From an uncultured Robinsoniella sp. (lineage in GTDB: Bacteria; Bacillota; Clostridia; Lachnospirales; Lachnospiraceae), in contig UQCR01000016.1 in NCBI GenBank assembly GCA_900539655.1, positions 16,733 through 80,732 on the forward strand: a stretch of DNA of 64,000 nt. The letters are read 5' to 3'. This document shows, piece by piece, positions 48,671 to 57,426 of this stretch. How positions within the stretch are numbered: the stretch's first letter is position 1; the number at the start of each line of letters is the position of its first letter. The notes beneath the pieces were generated by a model, which ran no database searches, was not told the DNA's origin, and worked only from the letters and a program-made list of their open reading frames with translations. A program made the translations under genes and the position numbers.

Positions 48671-49117
48671 TTATTTTCTTTTATTGAATTTCTCTTTCGC
48701 GAAGCAATAAGATTCTTGAATAAGTGGCTTCAATTTTTCAAATGTTTGTTCTGATGGGTTTAATACACAAATCCATCCCATCCAAGCATACACTGGATGA
48801 GGCATGATTGTGTCTAATTGTGTAAAATTATAATTCATATCTATCACATTACCTGCCGTAGGACGTTTGGGCACAGACAAAAACATTTCTTTAAAAGTAT
48901 CTTTTCGCAATCCTAAATTGACTCTAAAAATACCATCTCGATTTACATTTGAAGCCTTGTCGTTCTCGCCATCCTTTTCCTTAATAGTAAGAATATAAAC
49001 CCCTTTGGGTAATACCTTATTAGGATTATAAAATATTCCCTTTTCTCCCCAATTTTTAGCAAGAACAGTATCATTTAGATTTTCTAAACAATAATTCAGT
49101 ATATCATTAGCTTTCAT
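48671..49117 (-). CDS. DUF6194-like protein
   Basis: 148 residues from ATG 49117 after CAGGAGGACAT. Matches my memory of DUF6194: Phe-Tyr-Asn-Pro-Asn-Lys near residue 29, Gly-Val-Tyr-Ile-Leu-Thr, Arg-Asp-Gly-Ile-Phe-Arg-Val-Asn-Leu-Gly near 60, Gln-Leu-Asp-Thr-Ile-Met-Pro-His-Pro-Val-Tyr-Ala-Trp-Met near 100, and Val-Leu-Asn-Pro-Ser. The family's function is unknown to me. It sits between the sRNA candidate and the SOS-type gene pair. Confidence 0.65.
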   Translation of the reverse strand: MKANDILNYCLENLNDTVLAKNWGEKGIFYNPNKVLPKGVYILTIKEKDGENDKASNVNRDGIFRVNLGLRKDTFKEMFLSVPKRPTAGNVIDMNYNFTQLDTIMPHPVYAWMGWICVLNPSEQTFEKLKPLIQESYCFAKEKFNKRK

Positions 49118-49174
49118 TTATGTCCTCCTGATTTTGATTAATGTAAAACAACTATATCATATGATGCACGGCAA

Positions 49175-49462
49175 CTAATTTTCCCAAATCACTGACCATC
49201 GGCGTTTCGTCATATGGTTGAGTAACCTGAAATTGTATGTAATTCCGTCCTGAATCAATTCGCAATGAAACTCCTCCTGATGAATTCCAACGAAATTACG
49301 ATCTTTGGCTTCAGTAATTCGGAAATCTCTGATAGTATGAATATTACCCGTTTCATCTTGATATTTAAACATCATCGGAATCGCTCTTCCTGTGGATGTA
49401 TACCAGCAGCCACATGCAATTTCCTGTATGTTATTATTAATTATCTGAGTTTGTGCACTCAT
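49175..49462 (-). CDS. Conserved small protein, second gene of SOS-type pair
   Basis: 95 residues from ATG 49462. Beta-rich with Cys-Gly-Cys-Trp-Tyr-Thr near residue 17 and a Trp-rich C-terminus Arg-Arg-Trp-Ser-Val-Ile-Trp-Glu-Asn. It follows the 49480 gene by 17 bases and looks co-transcribed. Similar small proteins travel with Y-family polymerase genes in Lachnospiraceae as far as I recall, which would fit the LexA boxes upstream, but no polymerase is present here. Confidence 0.55.
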   Translation of the reverse strand: MSAQTQIINNNIQEIACGCWYTSTGRAIPMMFKYQDETGNIHTIRDFRITEAKDRNFVGIHQEEFHCELIQDGITYNFRLLNHMTKRRWSVIWEN

Positions 49463-49479
49463 TTGACCTGACCTTTCAT

Positions 49480-49686
49480 TTAAGCTATTATTTTCATTTT
49501 ATAAAGTGGCACCATAATGTTTAATTTCTTACACATTTTATTGTACAGCATTAAAGCTTCTTTCTCGGTGAACTCTTTCCCTGTCCACGAGAACTCTAAA
49601 GCAGGATAAAATGCCCGGATAGATTCAACAAGTAGTTTCGTATTTTCATTTTCAAATGGTATTTCGTAGATATTGGTTGTCGTCAT
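49480..49686 (-). CDS. Conserved small protein under LexA-like control
   Basis: 68 residues from ATG 49686 after GGAGGGCAACCACT. Sequence has Tyr-Glu-Ile-Pro-Phe-Glu, Phe-Tyr-Pro-Ala-Leu-Glu-Phe-Ser-Trp-Thr-Gly-Lys-Glu-Phe-Thr and a basic helix. Unknown function. It is the first gene after two LexA-like boxes and is probably induced on DNA damage with the next gene. Confidence 0.55.
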   Translation of the reverse strand: MTTTNIYEIPFENENTKLLVESIRAFYPALEFSWTGKEFTEKEALMLYNKMCKKLNIMVPLYKMKIIA

Positions 49687-49711
49687 AGTGGTTGCCCTCC
49701 CTTTATAATTT

Positions 49712-49760
49712 CGAATGTGTGTTCTGTTTTCTTGTTTTTATTATATCGAATGTTTGTTTG
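49712..49760 (-). promoter_or_regulatory. Two LexA-like boxes
   Basis: CGAATGTGTGTTCT (49712-49725) and CGAATGTTTGTTTG (49747-49760) each resemble CGAAC-N4-GTTCG with two or more changes, spaced 35 bases, directly upstream of the minus-strand gene at 49686. Confidence 0.5.
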
Positions 49761-50368
49761 ATTGTCAAGATATAATAAATGCCCTTAAATAAATACACAT
49801 GGGTATTGTATATTTATTCAAATGCACTTTTATTTATACATCAAGATTCCTTTTGGCTGTTTTTATTTTTACGACAATTTTACGACACTTATTTTGATTG
49901 TTAATGCTGATGTTTTTAGAGGTGCCACAAATATGTTGATTTTGATTAACCTGCGAACCCTTGATTTTGCTAGGTTTTGCAATGAAAATTAAAATTTATT
50001 TTTGTTGCAAATTTCCTTAATATCAATACATCCCATATTACTATTAATCCAACCAAATTCCACCATTCTTCCTCCCCACTATATCCCAAATGCCCAATAA
50101 AATCAAGGATTTTCTTATTTTTTACCAACCGACATCCATTTACCAAAAAATCACATCAATACTCATTTTCCTCGAAAATACAATCAATTTTAACCATCTC
50201 AATTTTTCCGCCTGGTAAATTTTCTCCTCACTATACACGCTATATATGATTTGACTAAAAAAAAGACAATATCAACCATCCTTTATCCAACACCCGTCTC
50301 TTTTAATACTAAATTACCAGCTTCCCATCATGAGAGATAATACGAACCTTCAGATTTCAGGCAATAAA
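49761..50368. other. Gene-free A+T-rich stretch between prophage end and tRNA
   Basis: About 600 bases with no credible coding frame. It contains an inverted repeat AATAAATA/TATTTATT (around 49788-49820) and a doubled ACGACA (near 49872-49887). I see no integrase fragment I can defend. It may hold the right attachment junction of the prophage. Confidence 0.35.
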
Positions 50369-50369
50369 A

Positions 50370-50393
50370 AACACCTTCCATTTGGAAAGTGTT
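50370..50393 (-). terminator. Terminator of tRNA-Trp
   Basis: Minus-strand stem AACACTTTCC/GGAAGGTGTT with a short loop and T tract after it; starts 12 bases after the tRNA. Confidence 0.75.
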
Positions 50394-50404
50394 TTATCAG
50401 TGAA

Positions 50405-50475
50405 CAGGGGATGAGAGAATCGAACTCCCACTAAAAGTTTTGGAGACTTCTGTCATACCACTTGACCAATCCCCT
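50405..50475 (-). tRNA. tRNA-Trp (CCA anticodon)
   Basis: Full cloverleaf on the minus strand: acceptor AGGGGAT/ATCCCCT with discriminator G, D arm GTC/GAC, anticodon arm GAAGT/ACTTT with loop CTCCAAA (anticodon CCA), T arm GGGAG/CTCTC (one wobble) with loop TTCGATT. The 3' CCA is not encoded. Classic integration target; the prophage end lies downstream of its 3' end. Confidence 0.9.
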
Positions 50476-50620
50476 CCGTAAATTACCGACTTATTATTTA
50501 TACCACAATTTTCATATAATTTCAATAAGAAATTGCATTTTTCCACAAAGTTTTTTTATTTTTTTATTAATTACAGCAGCAACCATGAATGGGCTGCTGC
50601 TGTATCTGTTATTTCTCACA

Positions 50621-51748
50621 TTATTTTCCATGAAGCTGGATGAGTGCCAGCTCTGAATCAGTACCAATGCGCAGCGGAGGCCCCCAAGTGCCAATGCCTG
50701 AAGTTACAATAACCGGAACTCCGTTTTCCGTGGTATAAGAACCATAATTGAATTTCTCGTTCAGCCTTGTCAGCAGATTGAACGGAAATACTTGGCCTGC
50801 GTGGGTGTGCCCGCTCATTACCAAATCCACATTTTCATAGTCATTTGCATTAGAGGGTCGATGATCCAATACAAGAACGGGTTCATTACCCTGTATTTCC
50901 TCCTGTATTTCTTTCCATTCCCTGCGTTCACTTCCCTGGCTTCCAATCGGTGCCGAATCTTTTCTTCCCACTATATTGCAGATTCCTTTCAGATTAAAAA
51001 CCTCGTCTTCTAAAATGTGGATTCCGGTTTTTTGAATCAGATTTTTCATTTTCACATATTCATCCCCGGCATCATGGTTTCCCCAGCATAGAAAGACGCC
51101 ATACTTACTCTCTATCATACCTAACAGCTCTGCAATCCGATCCGGATTACGGACACCTTCATATGTACTGTCAAATAAATCTCCTGCGATACAGACTATA
51201 TCAGCCTGTTCTTCATTCACGGCCTCTACAATCTGCTCCATCCGCTTCTCTCCATTAATATGTCCCAGATGCACGTCTGACAAAAGTGCCACCTTAAGCG
51301 GCGGGCCATCCCAGTTCTTCTCCACTTTTATGTCATATGAACCCTTCTCAATATCCAGCGCATGTATTCTTCCGCCAATGATCAGCAGAACACAAAAAAG
51401 CAGAACTACTCCTGCTGAAACCGCGGAAAATTTTACTCTACCTTTCTCACTAAGCCTATGTAATACCACACGCCTTACTATCTCTAAAATCACAAAAAAC
51501 AACATGCTATATGCAAAGAATCCCATCCAATAGCAGCCCAGAGCCCCGGCAATTCTCACCCATCCCCACATGGGTAAACAGGACGGCAGCACATAGCTGC
51601 ATCCTAAAGCCGCAAATACCACAGCCACCCACCAGAATTTCACTCTTGGAATAACCGCCCGGATAAAGGGCGTATAACGCCATGCCAGATATACATTTAA
51701 TAGCGTATATACAATAACCACAAATACAATACCAATAATCAAATACAC
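50621..51748 (-). CDS. Membrane-bound calcineurin-like metallophosphoesterase
   Basis: 375 residues. The first ~130 have four hydrophobic helices; the C-terminal ~225 carry metallophosphoesterase motifs in order: Leu-Ser-Asp-Val-His-Leu-Gly, Ala-Gly-Asp-Leu-Phe-Asp, Trp-Gly-Asn-His-Asp-Ala, then His-Arg-Pro and Ser-Gly-His-Thr-His-Ala-Gly-Gln. The family (YkuE/YaeI-like) hydrolyses phosphoesters such as UDP-linked lipids or nucleotides at the membrane; the exact substrate cannot be read. Start at ATG 51748 with AGGAGGATG. First host gene beside the tRNA, apparently monocistronic. Confidence 0.85.
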   Translation of the reverse strand: MYLIIGIVFVVIVYTLLNVYLAWRYTPFIRAVIPRVKFWWVAVVFAALGCSYVLPSCLPMWGWVRIAGALGCYWMGFFAYSMLFFVILEIVRRVVLHRLSEKGRVKFSAVSAGVVLLFCVLLIIGGRIHALDIEKGSYDIKVEKNWDGPPLKVALLSDVHLGHINGEKRMEQIVEAVNEEQADIVCIAGDLFDSTYEGVRNPDRIAELLGMIESKYGVFLCWGNHDAGDEYVKMKNLIQKTGIHILEDEVFNLKGICNIVGRKDSAPIGSQGSERREWKEIQEEIQGNEPVLVLDHRPSNANDYENVDLVMSGHTHAGQVFPFNLLTRLNEKFNYGSYTTENGVPVIVTSGIGTWGPPLRIGTDSELALIQLHGK

Positions 51749-51988
51749 ATCCTCCTTTGTCTTTTATATATCACTGCATCCCTGTTGATGGGACTTATTA
51801 TACTTCTCTTTTCGCAGCCTGTAAAGAAACGTATTGCAGTCATGCATAAATCCCAACGATTACACTACCATACATATCTGAAAGGTAAGAATAAAAAGTT
51901 TTTATTACCGCACACATCAAAGATATGATTAGAAAATTAGTTACTGTGCGTATATAACAGGTGAGATCCTCAACAAACTTTCTGCAAA

Positions 51989-52019
51989 ATGGAGGAAAGA
52001 TATTTTCTCTTTCCCCCAT
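51989..52019 (-). terminator. Terminator of asparagine synthetase gene
   Basis: Stem ATGG-GGAAAGA/TCTTTCC-CCAT with one mismatch and a seven-base loop, ten bases after the minus-strand stop, with TTTTG after it. Confidence 0.7.
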
Positions 52020-52028
52020 TTTTCCACA

Positions 52029-53879
52029 CTACACAATCTCTATATGATACTGCTCCAACCAGTAATTCACCTGGAGCATAAAAGCAAGCATCTGCGGTCC
52101 TGCCATAAGCTGACCATACCATGGCTTCCCATAATCGGAAGGACTGTTTACGAAATCATTTACCTTCTTCGTATCTAACAGCTGTCTGATGGGCGCGTTG
52201 GGGTCCGCCAATACTTCCTGGAGACGTTTACCCAGCAGCTGCTCATACTCCGGATGATAGGTTTTCGGATAAGGGCTTTTTTTACGCCATAATACTTCAT
52301 CCGGAAGCATTCCCGCTCCTGCCGAACGAAGAAGTCCTTTTACGATACCGTCCGGGCATTTCATTGCCCAGGGCACATTCCAGATGTATTCCACGATTCT
52401 GTGATCCGCCAATGGCACTCTGGCCTCCAGCCCTGAGTACATACTGGTTCGATCCATACGATCCAAAAGTGTCACCATGAACCAGCGCAGATTCAGGTAT
52501 GCGATCTCTCTTCTTCTTTTTTCTTCCCTGTTTTCTCCGAGAAGTACAGGAGTCTCCATTATGGTCTTCCGATATGCTTCATGTGCGTACTCTTCCATAT
52601 GAAGCTCGCGAATCACATCTTCAGACAGCAATGTCTTTCTGGGTTCCATACTCATAGACCATGGAAATGCATCTGCTTCAAATGCTTCCTTTTTATGGAA
52701 CCAGGGGTACCCTCCAAAAATTTCATCCGCACACTCACCAGTCAGCGTTACACTGTTTATACCTACCACCTTAGAGCAGAAATACAGGAGGGAGGATTCA
52801 ACATCCGCCATACAGGGAAGATCCCTTGCATCCACAGCCTTAAACAGGTAATCGATTAATTCCATATTGTCGCATTCCAGGTAATGGTGGTTTGTCTGGC
52901 AATGGTCAACCATCATATCTACCCAAGGTCTGTCTTCACTGGGCTGGAACGAATTGGATTTGAAATATTTCTTGTTATCTTTAAAATCGAAAGAAAATGT
53001 ATTTAACACCTTTCCCTGCTTCTTCAGTTCTTTTGCACAGATTGCCGTTACCAGACTGCTGTCAACACCACCGGATAAAAACGTACTGATCGGAATATCG
53101 GATAACATCTGCTTTTTCACAGAATCTTCTAACAGCCATGCTGTTTTCTCCACAGTCTCCTCATAGGAATCCTCATGAGGCTTACTGACAAGTTCCCAGT
53201 AAGGTTTTTGCTCCCAGGTGTGTTTCGCAAAGCGGATAAACTGCCCGGGCAGAACCTCCATGACATTTTTAAATACGCCTTTTCCATAAGATTTTGCAGG
53301 TCCAAGTGCAAAAATCTCACATAAACCATCCCGGTCCAGTACCGGTTTAATCTGTGGATATTCAAATAATCCTTTGATCTCAGACGAAAAGACCAGCGTC
53401 TCTCCCGCCATGGTATAAAAGAATGGTTTTACACCCAGTCGGTCACGGAAGAGATATAAACTTTCCTCATTCGCATCCCAAATTGCAATGGCAAAAATTC
53501 CGTTTAATTTTTTAATATAGTCTACTCCATGCAGCATGTATCCTTCCAGTATTACTTCCGTATCACTGGTGGTTTCAAAACATGCACCTTCATTTTGCAG
53601 CTCTTTTTTTAAATCATTCATGTTATAAATCTCACCATTGTAGACAATGGCACATTCCCTTGCGCCGGCTTTTCGTATCATTGGCTGATGTCCGGTGACA
53701 AGGTCAATAATGGACAGACGCACGTGGGCAAGACCGCATCCCTTATTCAGATAAGTGCCTTCATCATCCGGTCCTCTGCGCTTTTGTACCTGATTCATTT
53801 TCTCCAGGATGCCTCTCCATTTCCCTTCCTCATTGGAATACTCCGTAAACGGATTACAAAATCCGGCAATTCCACACAT
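52029..53879 (-). CDS. asnB: Asparagine synthetase, glutamine-hydrolysing
   Basis: 616 residues starting Met-Cys-Gly-Ile-Ala-Gly-Phe, so Cys2 is the glutaminase nucleophile; Arg-Gly-Pro-Asp-Asp-Glu-Gly and Tyr-Asn-Gly-Glu-Ile-Tyr complete the class II glutamine amidotransferase domain (residues ~1-190). The synthetase half has the ATP pyrophosphatase loop Ser-Gly-Gly-Val-Asp-Ser-Ser (~270) and Thr-Gly-Glu-Cys-Ala-Asp-Glu-Ile-Phe-Gly-Gly. It converts aspartate, glutamine and ATP to asparagine. Size is typical. It is next to the dipicolinate genes but has its own terminator. Confidence 0.95.
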   Translation of the reverse strand: MCGIAGFCNPFTEYSNEEGKWRGILEKMNQVQKRRGPDDEGTYLNKGCGLAHVRLSIIDLVTGHQPMIRKAGARECAIVYNGEIYNMNDLKKELQNEGACFETTSDTEVILEGYMLHGVDYIKKLNGIFAIAIWDANEESLYLFRDRLGVKPFFYTMAGETLVFSSEIKGLFEYPQIKPVLDRDGLCEIFALGPAKSYGKGVFKNVMEVLPGQFIRFAKHTWEQKPYWELVSKPHEDSYEETVEKTAWLLEDSVKKQMLSDIPISTFLSGGVDSSLVTAICAKELKKQGKVLNTFSFDFKDNKKYFKSNSFQPSEDRPWVDMMVDHCQTNHHYLECDNMELIDYLFKAVDARDLPCMADVESSLLYFCSKVVGINSVTLTGECADEIFGGYPWFHKKEAFEADAFPWSMSMEPRKTLLSEDVIRELHMEEYAHEAYRKTIMETPVLLGENREEKRRREIAYLNLRWFMVTLLDRMDRTSMYSGLEARVPLADHRIVEYIWNVPWAMKCPDGIVKGLLRSAGAGMLPDEVLWRKKSPYPKTYHPEYEQLLGKRLQEVLADPNAPIRQLLDTKKVNDFVNSPSDYGKPWYGQLMAGPQMLAFMLQVNYWLEQYHIEIV

Positions 53880-53915
53880 AGCATCACCTTACCCTTTCTT
53901 ACAACGTACTTTTGT

Positions 53916-54494
53916 TTACTGAATGATCGGCTGATATTGCCTGCCCTGAAGCGCAGCTTCTACTGTTGGAATTAAAAGTTCGGTGTGAGCTACCATTGAA
54001 TTTGGCTTTTTTACCGGGTCATCCTGGCCAAATGGCACGAAATATATATGCTTTGCATTTAAAAGCAGTCCGATATTTTTCATATTCATTCCCAATGCAT
54101 CATTTGTAGAAACAGATACAACCAACGGCTTTTCATTGCGCAGATGGGCCTTTGCTGCCATCAGAACAGGGGTATCTGTAATTCCATTTGCAAGCTTCGC
54201 TATGGTATTTCCGGTACATGGCAGGATAACCAGCAGGTCCAGCAGACTTTTGGGACCAATTGGCTCTGCCTGGTTGATTGTCATCATCGGTCTGATACCG
54301 GTAATCTTCTCTGCATCTGCTACAAAATCTGCAGCCTTTCCAAATCTGCTGTCAATCGTCTGGGATGCATTCGAAAAAATTGTCTGTACCTCTGCACCTT
54401 CCTCCACCAGTTTTTTCAGTTCTTCAAAAACTTTTTTATACGTACAAAATGATCCTGTAAAAGCAACCCCAATTTTTTTACCCTTTAAAGACAT
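53916..54494 (-). CDS. spoVFB: Dipicolinate synthase subunit B
   Basis: 192 residues, flavoprotein-like: Val-Ala-Phe-Thr-Gly-Ser-Phe-Cys near the start, Pro-Cys-Thr-Gly-Asn-Thr near residue 93, and Ile-Thr-Asp-Thr-Pro-Val-Leu-Met-Ala-Ala-Lys-Ala-His-Leu-Arg. This is the pattern of SpoVFB (DpaB). With subunit A it oxidises dihydrodipicolinate to dipicolinic acid for spore core loading in the mother cell. It follows subunit A by six bases, so they form an operon. A core sporulation gene. Confidence 0.9.
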   Translation of the reverse strand: MSLKGKKIGVAFTGSFCTYKKVFEELKKLVEEGAEVQTIFSNASQTIDSRFGKAADFVADAEKITGIRPMMTINQAEPIGPKSLLDLLVILPCTGNTIAKLANGITDTPVLMAAKAHLRNEKPLVVSVSTNDALGMNMKNIGLLLNAKHIYFVPFGQDDPVKKPNSMVAHTELLIPTVEAALQGRQYQPIIQ

Positions 54495-54500
54495 ATCACT

Positions 54501-55412
54501 TCACTCCTTCTTAACATGCTGCTGCATTTCCTGCATCAATACGTCAGTCATTGCCATAGCAGATGACTCAGGTGCATATTTTCCAGGAAGTCCCGGACAC
54601 AGCCACGCCGGAATTCCTAATTCTTCCGCTGCCGTAAAATCAACTCCTCCGGGAGCAGATGCTATATCAATGATAATCGCTTGTTTTTTAACAGACATTA
54701 ATAAACTGCGGTCTATTATCATGTTGGGAATTGTGTTGAAAATAAAAGAATACTGCTTAAGATTATCCGAAATATCATTAACGCTGATTACTTCGTCTGC
54801 TAAAACAGAAGCCTCAGAACGGACATCCGGCCTTCTTGCACAGACGGTAACCCTGCAAAACATACCTTTCAAATATGCTGCAAGTGTCTTGCCGCATTTA
54901 CCATATCCCAGCACCAGGCATTCACTCCTGTGCAGGTTCAGCGGGCTTTTCTGAATTGCTTCTGCAATGGCACCTTCCGCTGTGGCAATGCTATTGTATA
55001 TCGCCAGTTCCTCGTTTTTCATAAAATCACAGCATGTAACGCCTTTGTCTGCTGCCTTATCCCGAAATGCTTCAGGAATACATCCTGCAAATAAATACTG
55101 CCCTTCCTTTAGCGCTTCCATCAGTTCATTTAAACTCATATCCTCTTTTTCGGCCTGATTGTTTAAATCTTTTTTATTCTTTGTCATTGGAATCGGCGCT
55201 AGGATAATCCCTGACTTATGAACGGCATCCTTCAGTGATTTTTCCCGCAGGACAGGCTGCCCTTTTGTCACGTCCTTCTGAATATCCATGCTTATCTCTT
55301 TACATAAACCATAGACACAGACACGATATCCCTGCTCTGCCAATATCTGAGCCATATAGACCTGTCGCATATCCCCACCGATTATCCCAAAATCATAAAT
55401 ATTGGTTATCAT
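54501..55412 (-). CDS. spoVFA: Dipicolinate synthase subunit A
   Basis: 303 residues from ATG 55412 (AGGAGACAAGA upstream); a further ATG lies 60 bases upstream but lacks a good site. It begins Ile-Ile-Gly-Gly-Asp-Met-Arg-Gln as SpoVFA proteins do, and has a second Rossmann motif Leu-Val-Leu-Gly-Tyr-Gly-Lys-Cys-Gly-Lys-Thr near residue 157 and Ile-Asp-Ile-Ala-Ser-Ala-Pro-Gly-Gly-Val near 250. NAD(P)-dependent partner of subunit B in dipicolinate synthesis. Expected to be under sigma-K/mother-cell control, though I did not identify that promoter. Confidence 0.92.
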   Translation of the reverse strand: MITNIYDFGIIGGDMRQVYMAQILAEQGYRVCVYGLCKEISMDIQKDVTKGQPVLREKSLKDAVHKSGIILAPIPMTKNKKDLNNQAEKEDMSLNELMEALKEGQYLFAGCIPEAFRDKAADKGVTCCDFMKNEELAIYNSIATAEGAIAEAIQKSPLNLHRSECLVLGYGKCGKTLAAYLKGMFCRVTVCARRPDVRSEASVLADEVISVNDISDNLKQYSFIFNTIPNMIIDRSLLMSVKKQAIIIDIASAPGGVDFTAAEELGIPAWLCPGLPGKYAPESSAMAMTDVLMQEMQQHVKKE

Positions 55413-55479
55413 TCTTGTCTCCTCGCTGCATAGGCTCTTATTACTATATGATAACTCAGGAAAAATGCTCACAAAAAAA

Positions 55480-55502
55480 GATACTTTCCATTGGAAAGCA
55501 CC
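55480..55502 (-). terminator. Terminator-like hairpin beside the tRNA remnant
   Basis: Minus-strand GG-GCTTTCC/GGAAAG-TCC style stem then seven T (55473-55479). It matches in place and loop sequence the terminator of the intact tRNA-Trp, so it was copied with the remnant. Confidence 0.55.
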
Positions 55503-55516
55503 TTTTCTTCTATATT

Positions 55517-55545
55517 AACAGGGGATGAACAAATAGAACTCCCGT
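55517..55545 (-). pseudogene. Remnant of the tRNA-Trp 3' end
   Basis: AACAGGGGATGA and AGAACTCCC match the tRNA at 50403-50430 with four mismatches in 27 bases, covering the acceptor 3' strand and half of the T arm. The remaining tRNA is missing. The copied terminator follows. Looks like an old attachment-site duplicate or a decayed tRNA. Confidence 0.6.
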
Positions 55546-55572
55546 TTTAAATTACATCAATAGTTTATGGAA

Positions 55573-55601
55573 AGATAAGGATAGCGGTATCCACCTTATC
55601 T
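55573..55601 (-). terminator. Hairpin after the GH78-like gene
   Basis: AGATAAGG/CCTTATCT stem spanning the stop codon of the glycosidase gene; T tract is weak (TTCC), so termination strength is uncertain. Confidence 0.4.
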
Positions 55602-57387
55602 ACGCTTTGAAATACCGCCCCAACAAATAGATCGGGCTGGCACCCCATGCATGGCAGAGACTCTTTCCATAAGGATCCCCATACATTGCATAACGCTCCT
55701 TTTCGTTTTCATCAGGATCATAAGTTTCCCAAAATGTAGTTGCTCCTTTTTCGATCATTCCGCCCCAGTATTCCCGAATCTGATCCAATACATATTGCCG
55801 TTCACCGATCTTCCCCATCATATCCAGTTCAAAGAATTTAAAATAGGGCGTTACAATTTGCGCAATATTATCATTGTGTATCACATTTTTTAGAATTTTA
55901 TTTTTCTTATTCTCATTTACAAAATCATACAGCACCGCAAATATATTTGCATGGCGGGTTACCTGTTTTTTCCCCGATGAAAAGCTGCTGATATAAGCCC
56001 CCTGCTCCTCATCCCAGAAATATGTATCAATATCAAGGCACAATTTTTCCAGACGCTCCCGGTAATCCGGTTCTTCTATTCCCAGAATCTCCGCCGACAG
56101 CAGAATCGCTTCCAAACTCTTCGCAAATAAAATCTGCTCTGCACATACCGCTCCCTCTTTGTCAATATCCGCCCAGTCAATAAAAATCCAGTCATTGCAT
56201 TTCTTAACAATAAAGCCGTATTCATCGGTCCTTCCAATACAGAATTCCATCAGGCTTCTCATCTTCGGATAAATCATTTTCAGAAACTCTTTATCTTTAT
56301 AGCCCTGGTAATACTCATATACACTCATAATCCAGAAAAATGAGTAATCCGTAATGGTATTAATATGGCATTCTACCGGATCCTTTCCTCTGAGAGCAAG
56401 AATCGTACGCTTGTTAAGATCTTTGTCCTGATAGAGATACTGGTTTATTTTATATGCCTGATAGGCATCCCCCGACCAGATCCACCGGTCTCTCTTTATT
56501 CCATCCAGGAAAAATTCTCGGCTGTTCAGATGGAAGGTGTATTCCGAAATCTCCCATATTTTATTTAGTAATTCATCCTGGCACCGAAACCTTTCCAGCG
56601 GTTCCACGGGAAGATACTCTTCAATAGCAGACACTTCAATTTCGTTCTGGCTCTCCACCAGTATATAGCGAAATGCTCTGTTTTGAAATACTATCTCTTC
56701 TCTGTTACAACAGGTCTTTTCATACAGATAGCACTGCTCCTTATCAAGGGCTTCCATTCTGGATTCTCCATAATAAATGTTGAGCGCACCTTCATTTTTT
56801 CTGCTTTTAACTATAACCGATGCAAATATCTCTTTGCCAAAATCATATATTATTCCATCCTCCACCTGTTCTTCAGAAACCGGAAGGGTATTCTTATACG
56901 AAAATGGAAACGTATCAGGCGAACTGTCCTTATCAAAATACAGTTCATTAAAACCGGCAGGCATCCATTCATCACTGTACATATTTGCTTCCCAGGAACC
57001 ATCACTGGCTGCATTTATACCCTCTGCATAGAGTGCCGGCAGTCCTTCTGTATGATATACCACTGCCAAAAGTTCGTGTTCCCCTTCCGGCAGTAAAATC
57101 ACCTCACCAAATGGATACTTTTTACCATCCACATCCAGATATCCATTTCCATTTGCATATGCACAGATACTGCTTTCCTTATCAAAAACTGCTTTTTTCC
57201 GAAATCTTACATTGTGATAGCAGTCATCCAGACGCCAGAACGCCGGCCACATTATATTTCTTTCTTCTCTTCTGGTATTCACCTTTAGGGCATGGTAAAT
57301 CTCAAAATCACCCGGATACCAGATCCATCTCGGTCTCTGTAAAAGGCTTTTATCCTGTCCACTTATATCTCTATAATTTTCTTTCAT
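55600..57387 (-). CDS. GH78-like (alpha-L-rhamnosidase-type) glycoside hydrolase
   Basis: 595 residues, no signal peptide, so cytoplasmic. N-terminal beta domains (residues ~1-255) precede an alpha/alpha barrel (~260-595). The catalytic-region signature Leu-Asp-Gly-Ile-Lys-Arg-Asp-Arg-Trp-Ile-Trp-Ser-Gly-Asp-Ala-Tyr is that of GH78, which uses Asp/Glu in this neighbourhood. It is shorter than most rhamnosidases. The linkage hydrolysed cannot be read, and other GH78-related activities are possible. Last gene of the transporter operon; acts on the sugar brought in by the permeases. Confidence 0.8.
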   Translation of the reverse strand: MKENYRDISGQDKSLLQRPRWIWYPGDFEIYHALKVNTRREERNIMWPAFWRLDDCYHNVRFRKKAVFDKESSICAYANGNGYLDVDGKKYPFGEVILLPEGEHELLAVVYHTEGLPALYAEGINAASDGSWEANMYSDEWMPAGFNELYFDKDSSPDTFPFSYKNTLPVSEEQVEDGIIYDFGKEIFASVIVKSRKNEGALNIYYGESRMEALDKEQCYLYEKTCCNREEIVFQNRAFRYILVESQNEIEVSAIEEYLPVEPLERFRCQDELLNKIWEISEYTFHLNSREFFLDGIKRDRWIWSGDAYQAYKINQYLYQDKDLNKRTILALRGKDPVECHINTITDYSFFWIMSVYEYYQGYKDKEFLKMIYPKMRSLMEFCIGRTDEYGFIVKKCNDWIFIDWADIDKEGAVCAEQILFAKSLEAILLSAEILGIEEPDYRERLEKLCLDIDTYFWDEEQGAYISSFSSGKKQVTRHANIFAVLYDFVNENKKNKILKNVIHNDNIAQIVTPYFKFFELDMMGKIGERQYVLDQIREYWGGMIEKGATTFWETYDPDENEKERYAMYGDPYGKSLCHAWGASPIYLLGRYFKA

Positions 57388-57426
57388 TGTCCTACCAACT
57401 TCCTAATATTATTTCTCTAACTCTAA

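Noticed and set aside
49761..50368. Integrase gene remnant at the prophage right end
   Set aside because: Doubled ACGACA and a Phe-Thr-Thr frame looked suggestive, but no frame of useful length or conserved Arg-His-Arg-Tyr residues is present.
53129..53365. Open frames opposite or within asnB and other host genes
   Set aside because: They are shadows of real genes: no ribosome sites and biased, low-complexity composition.
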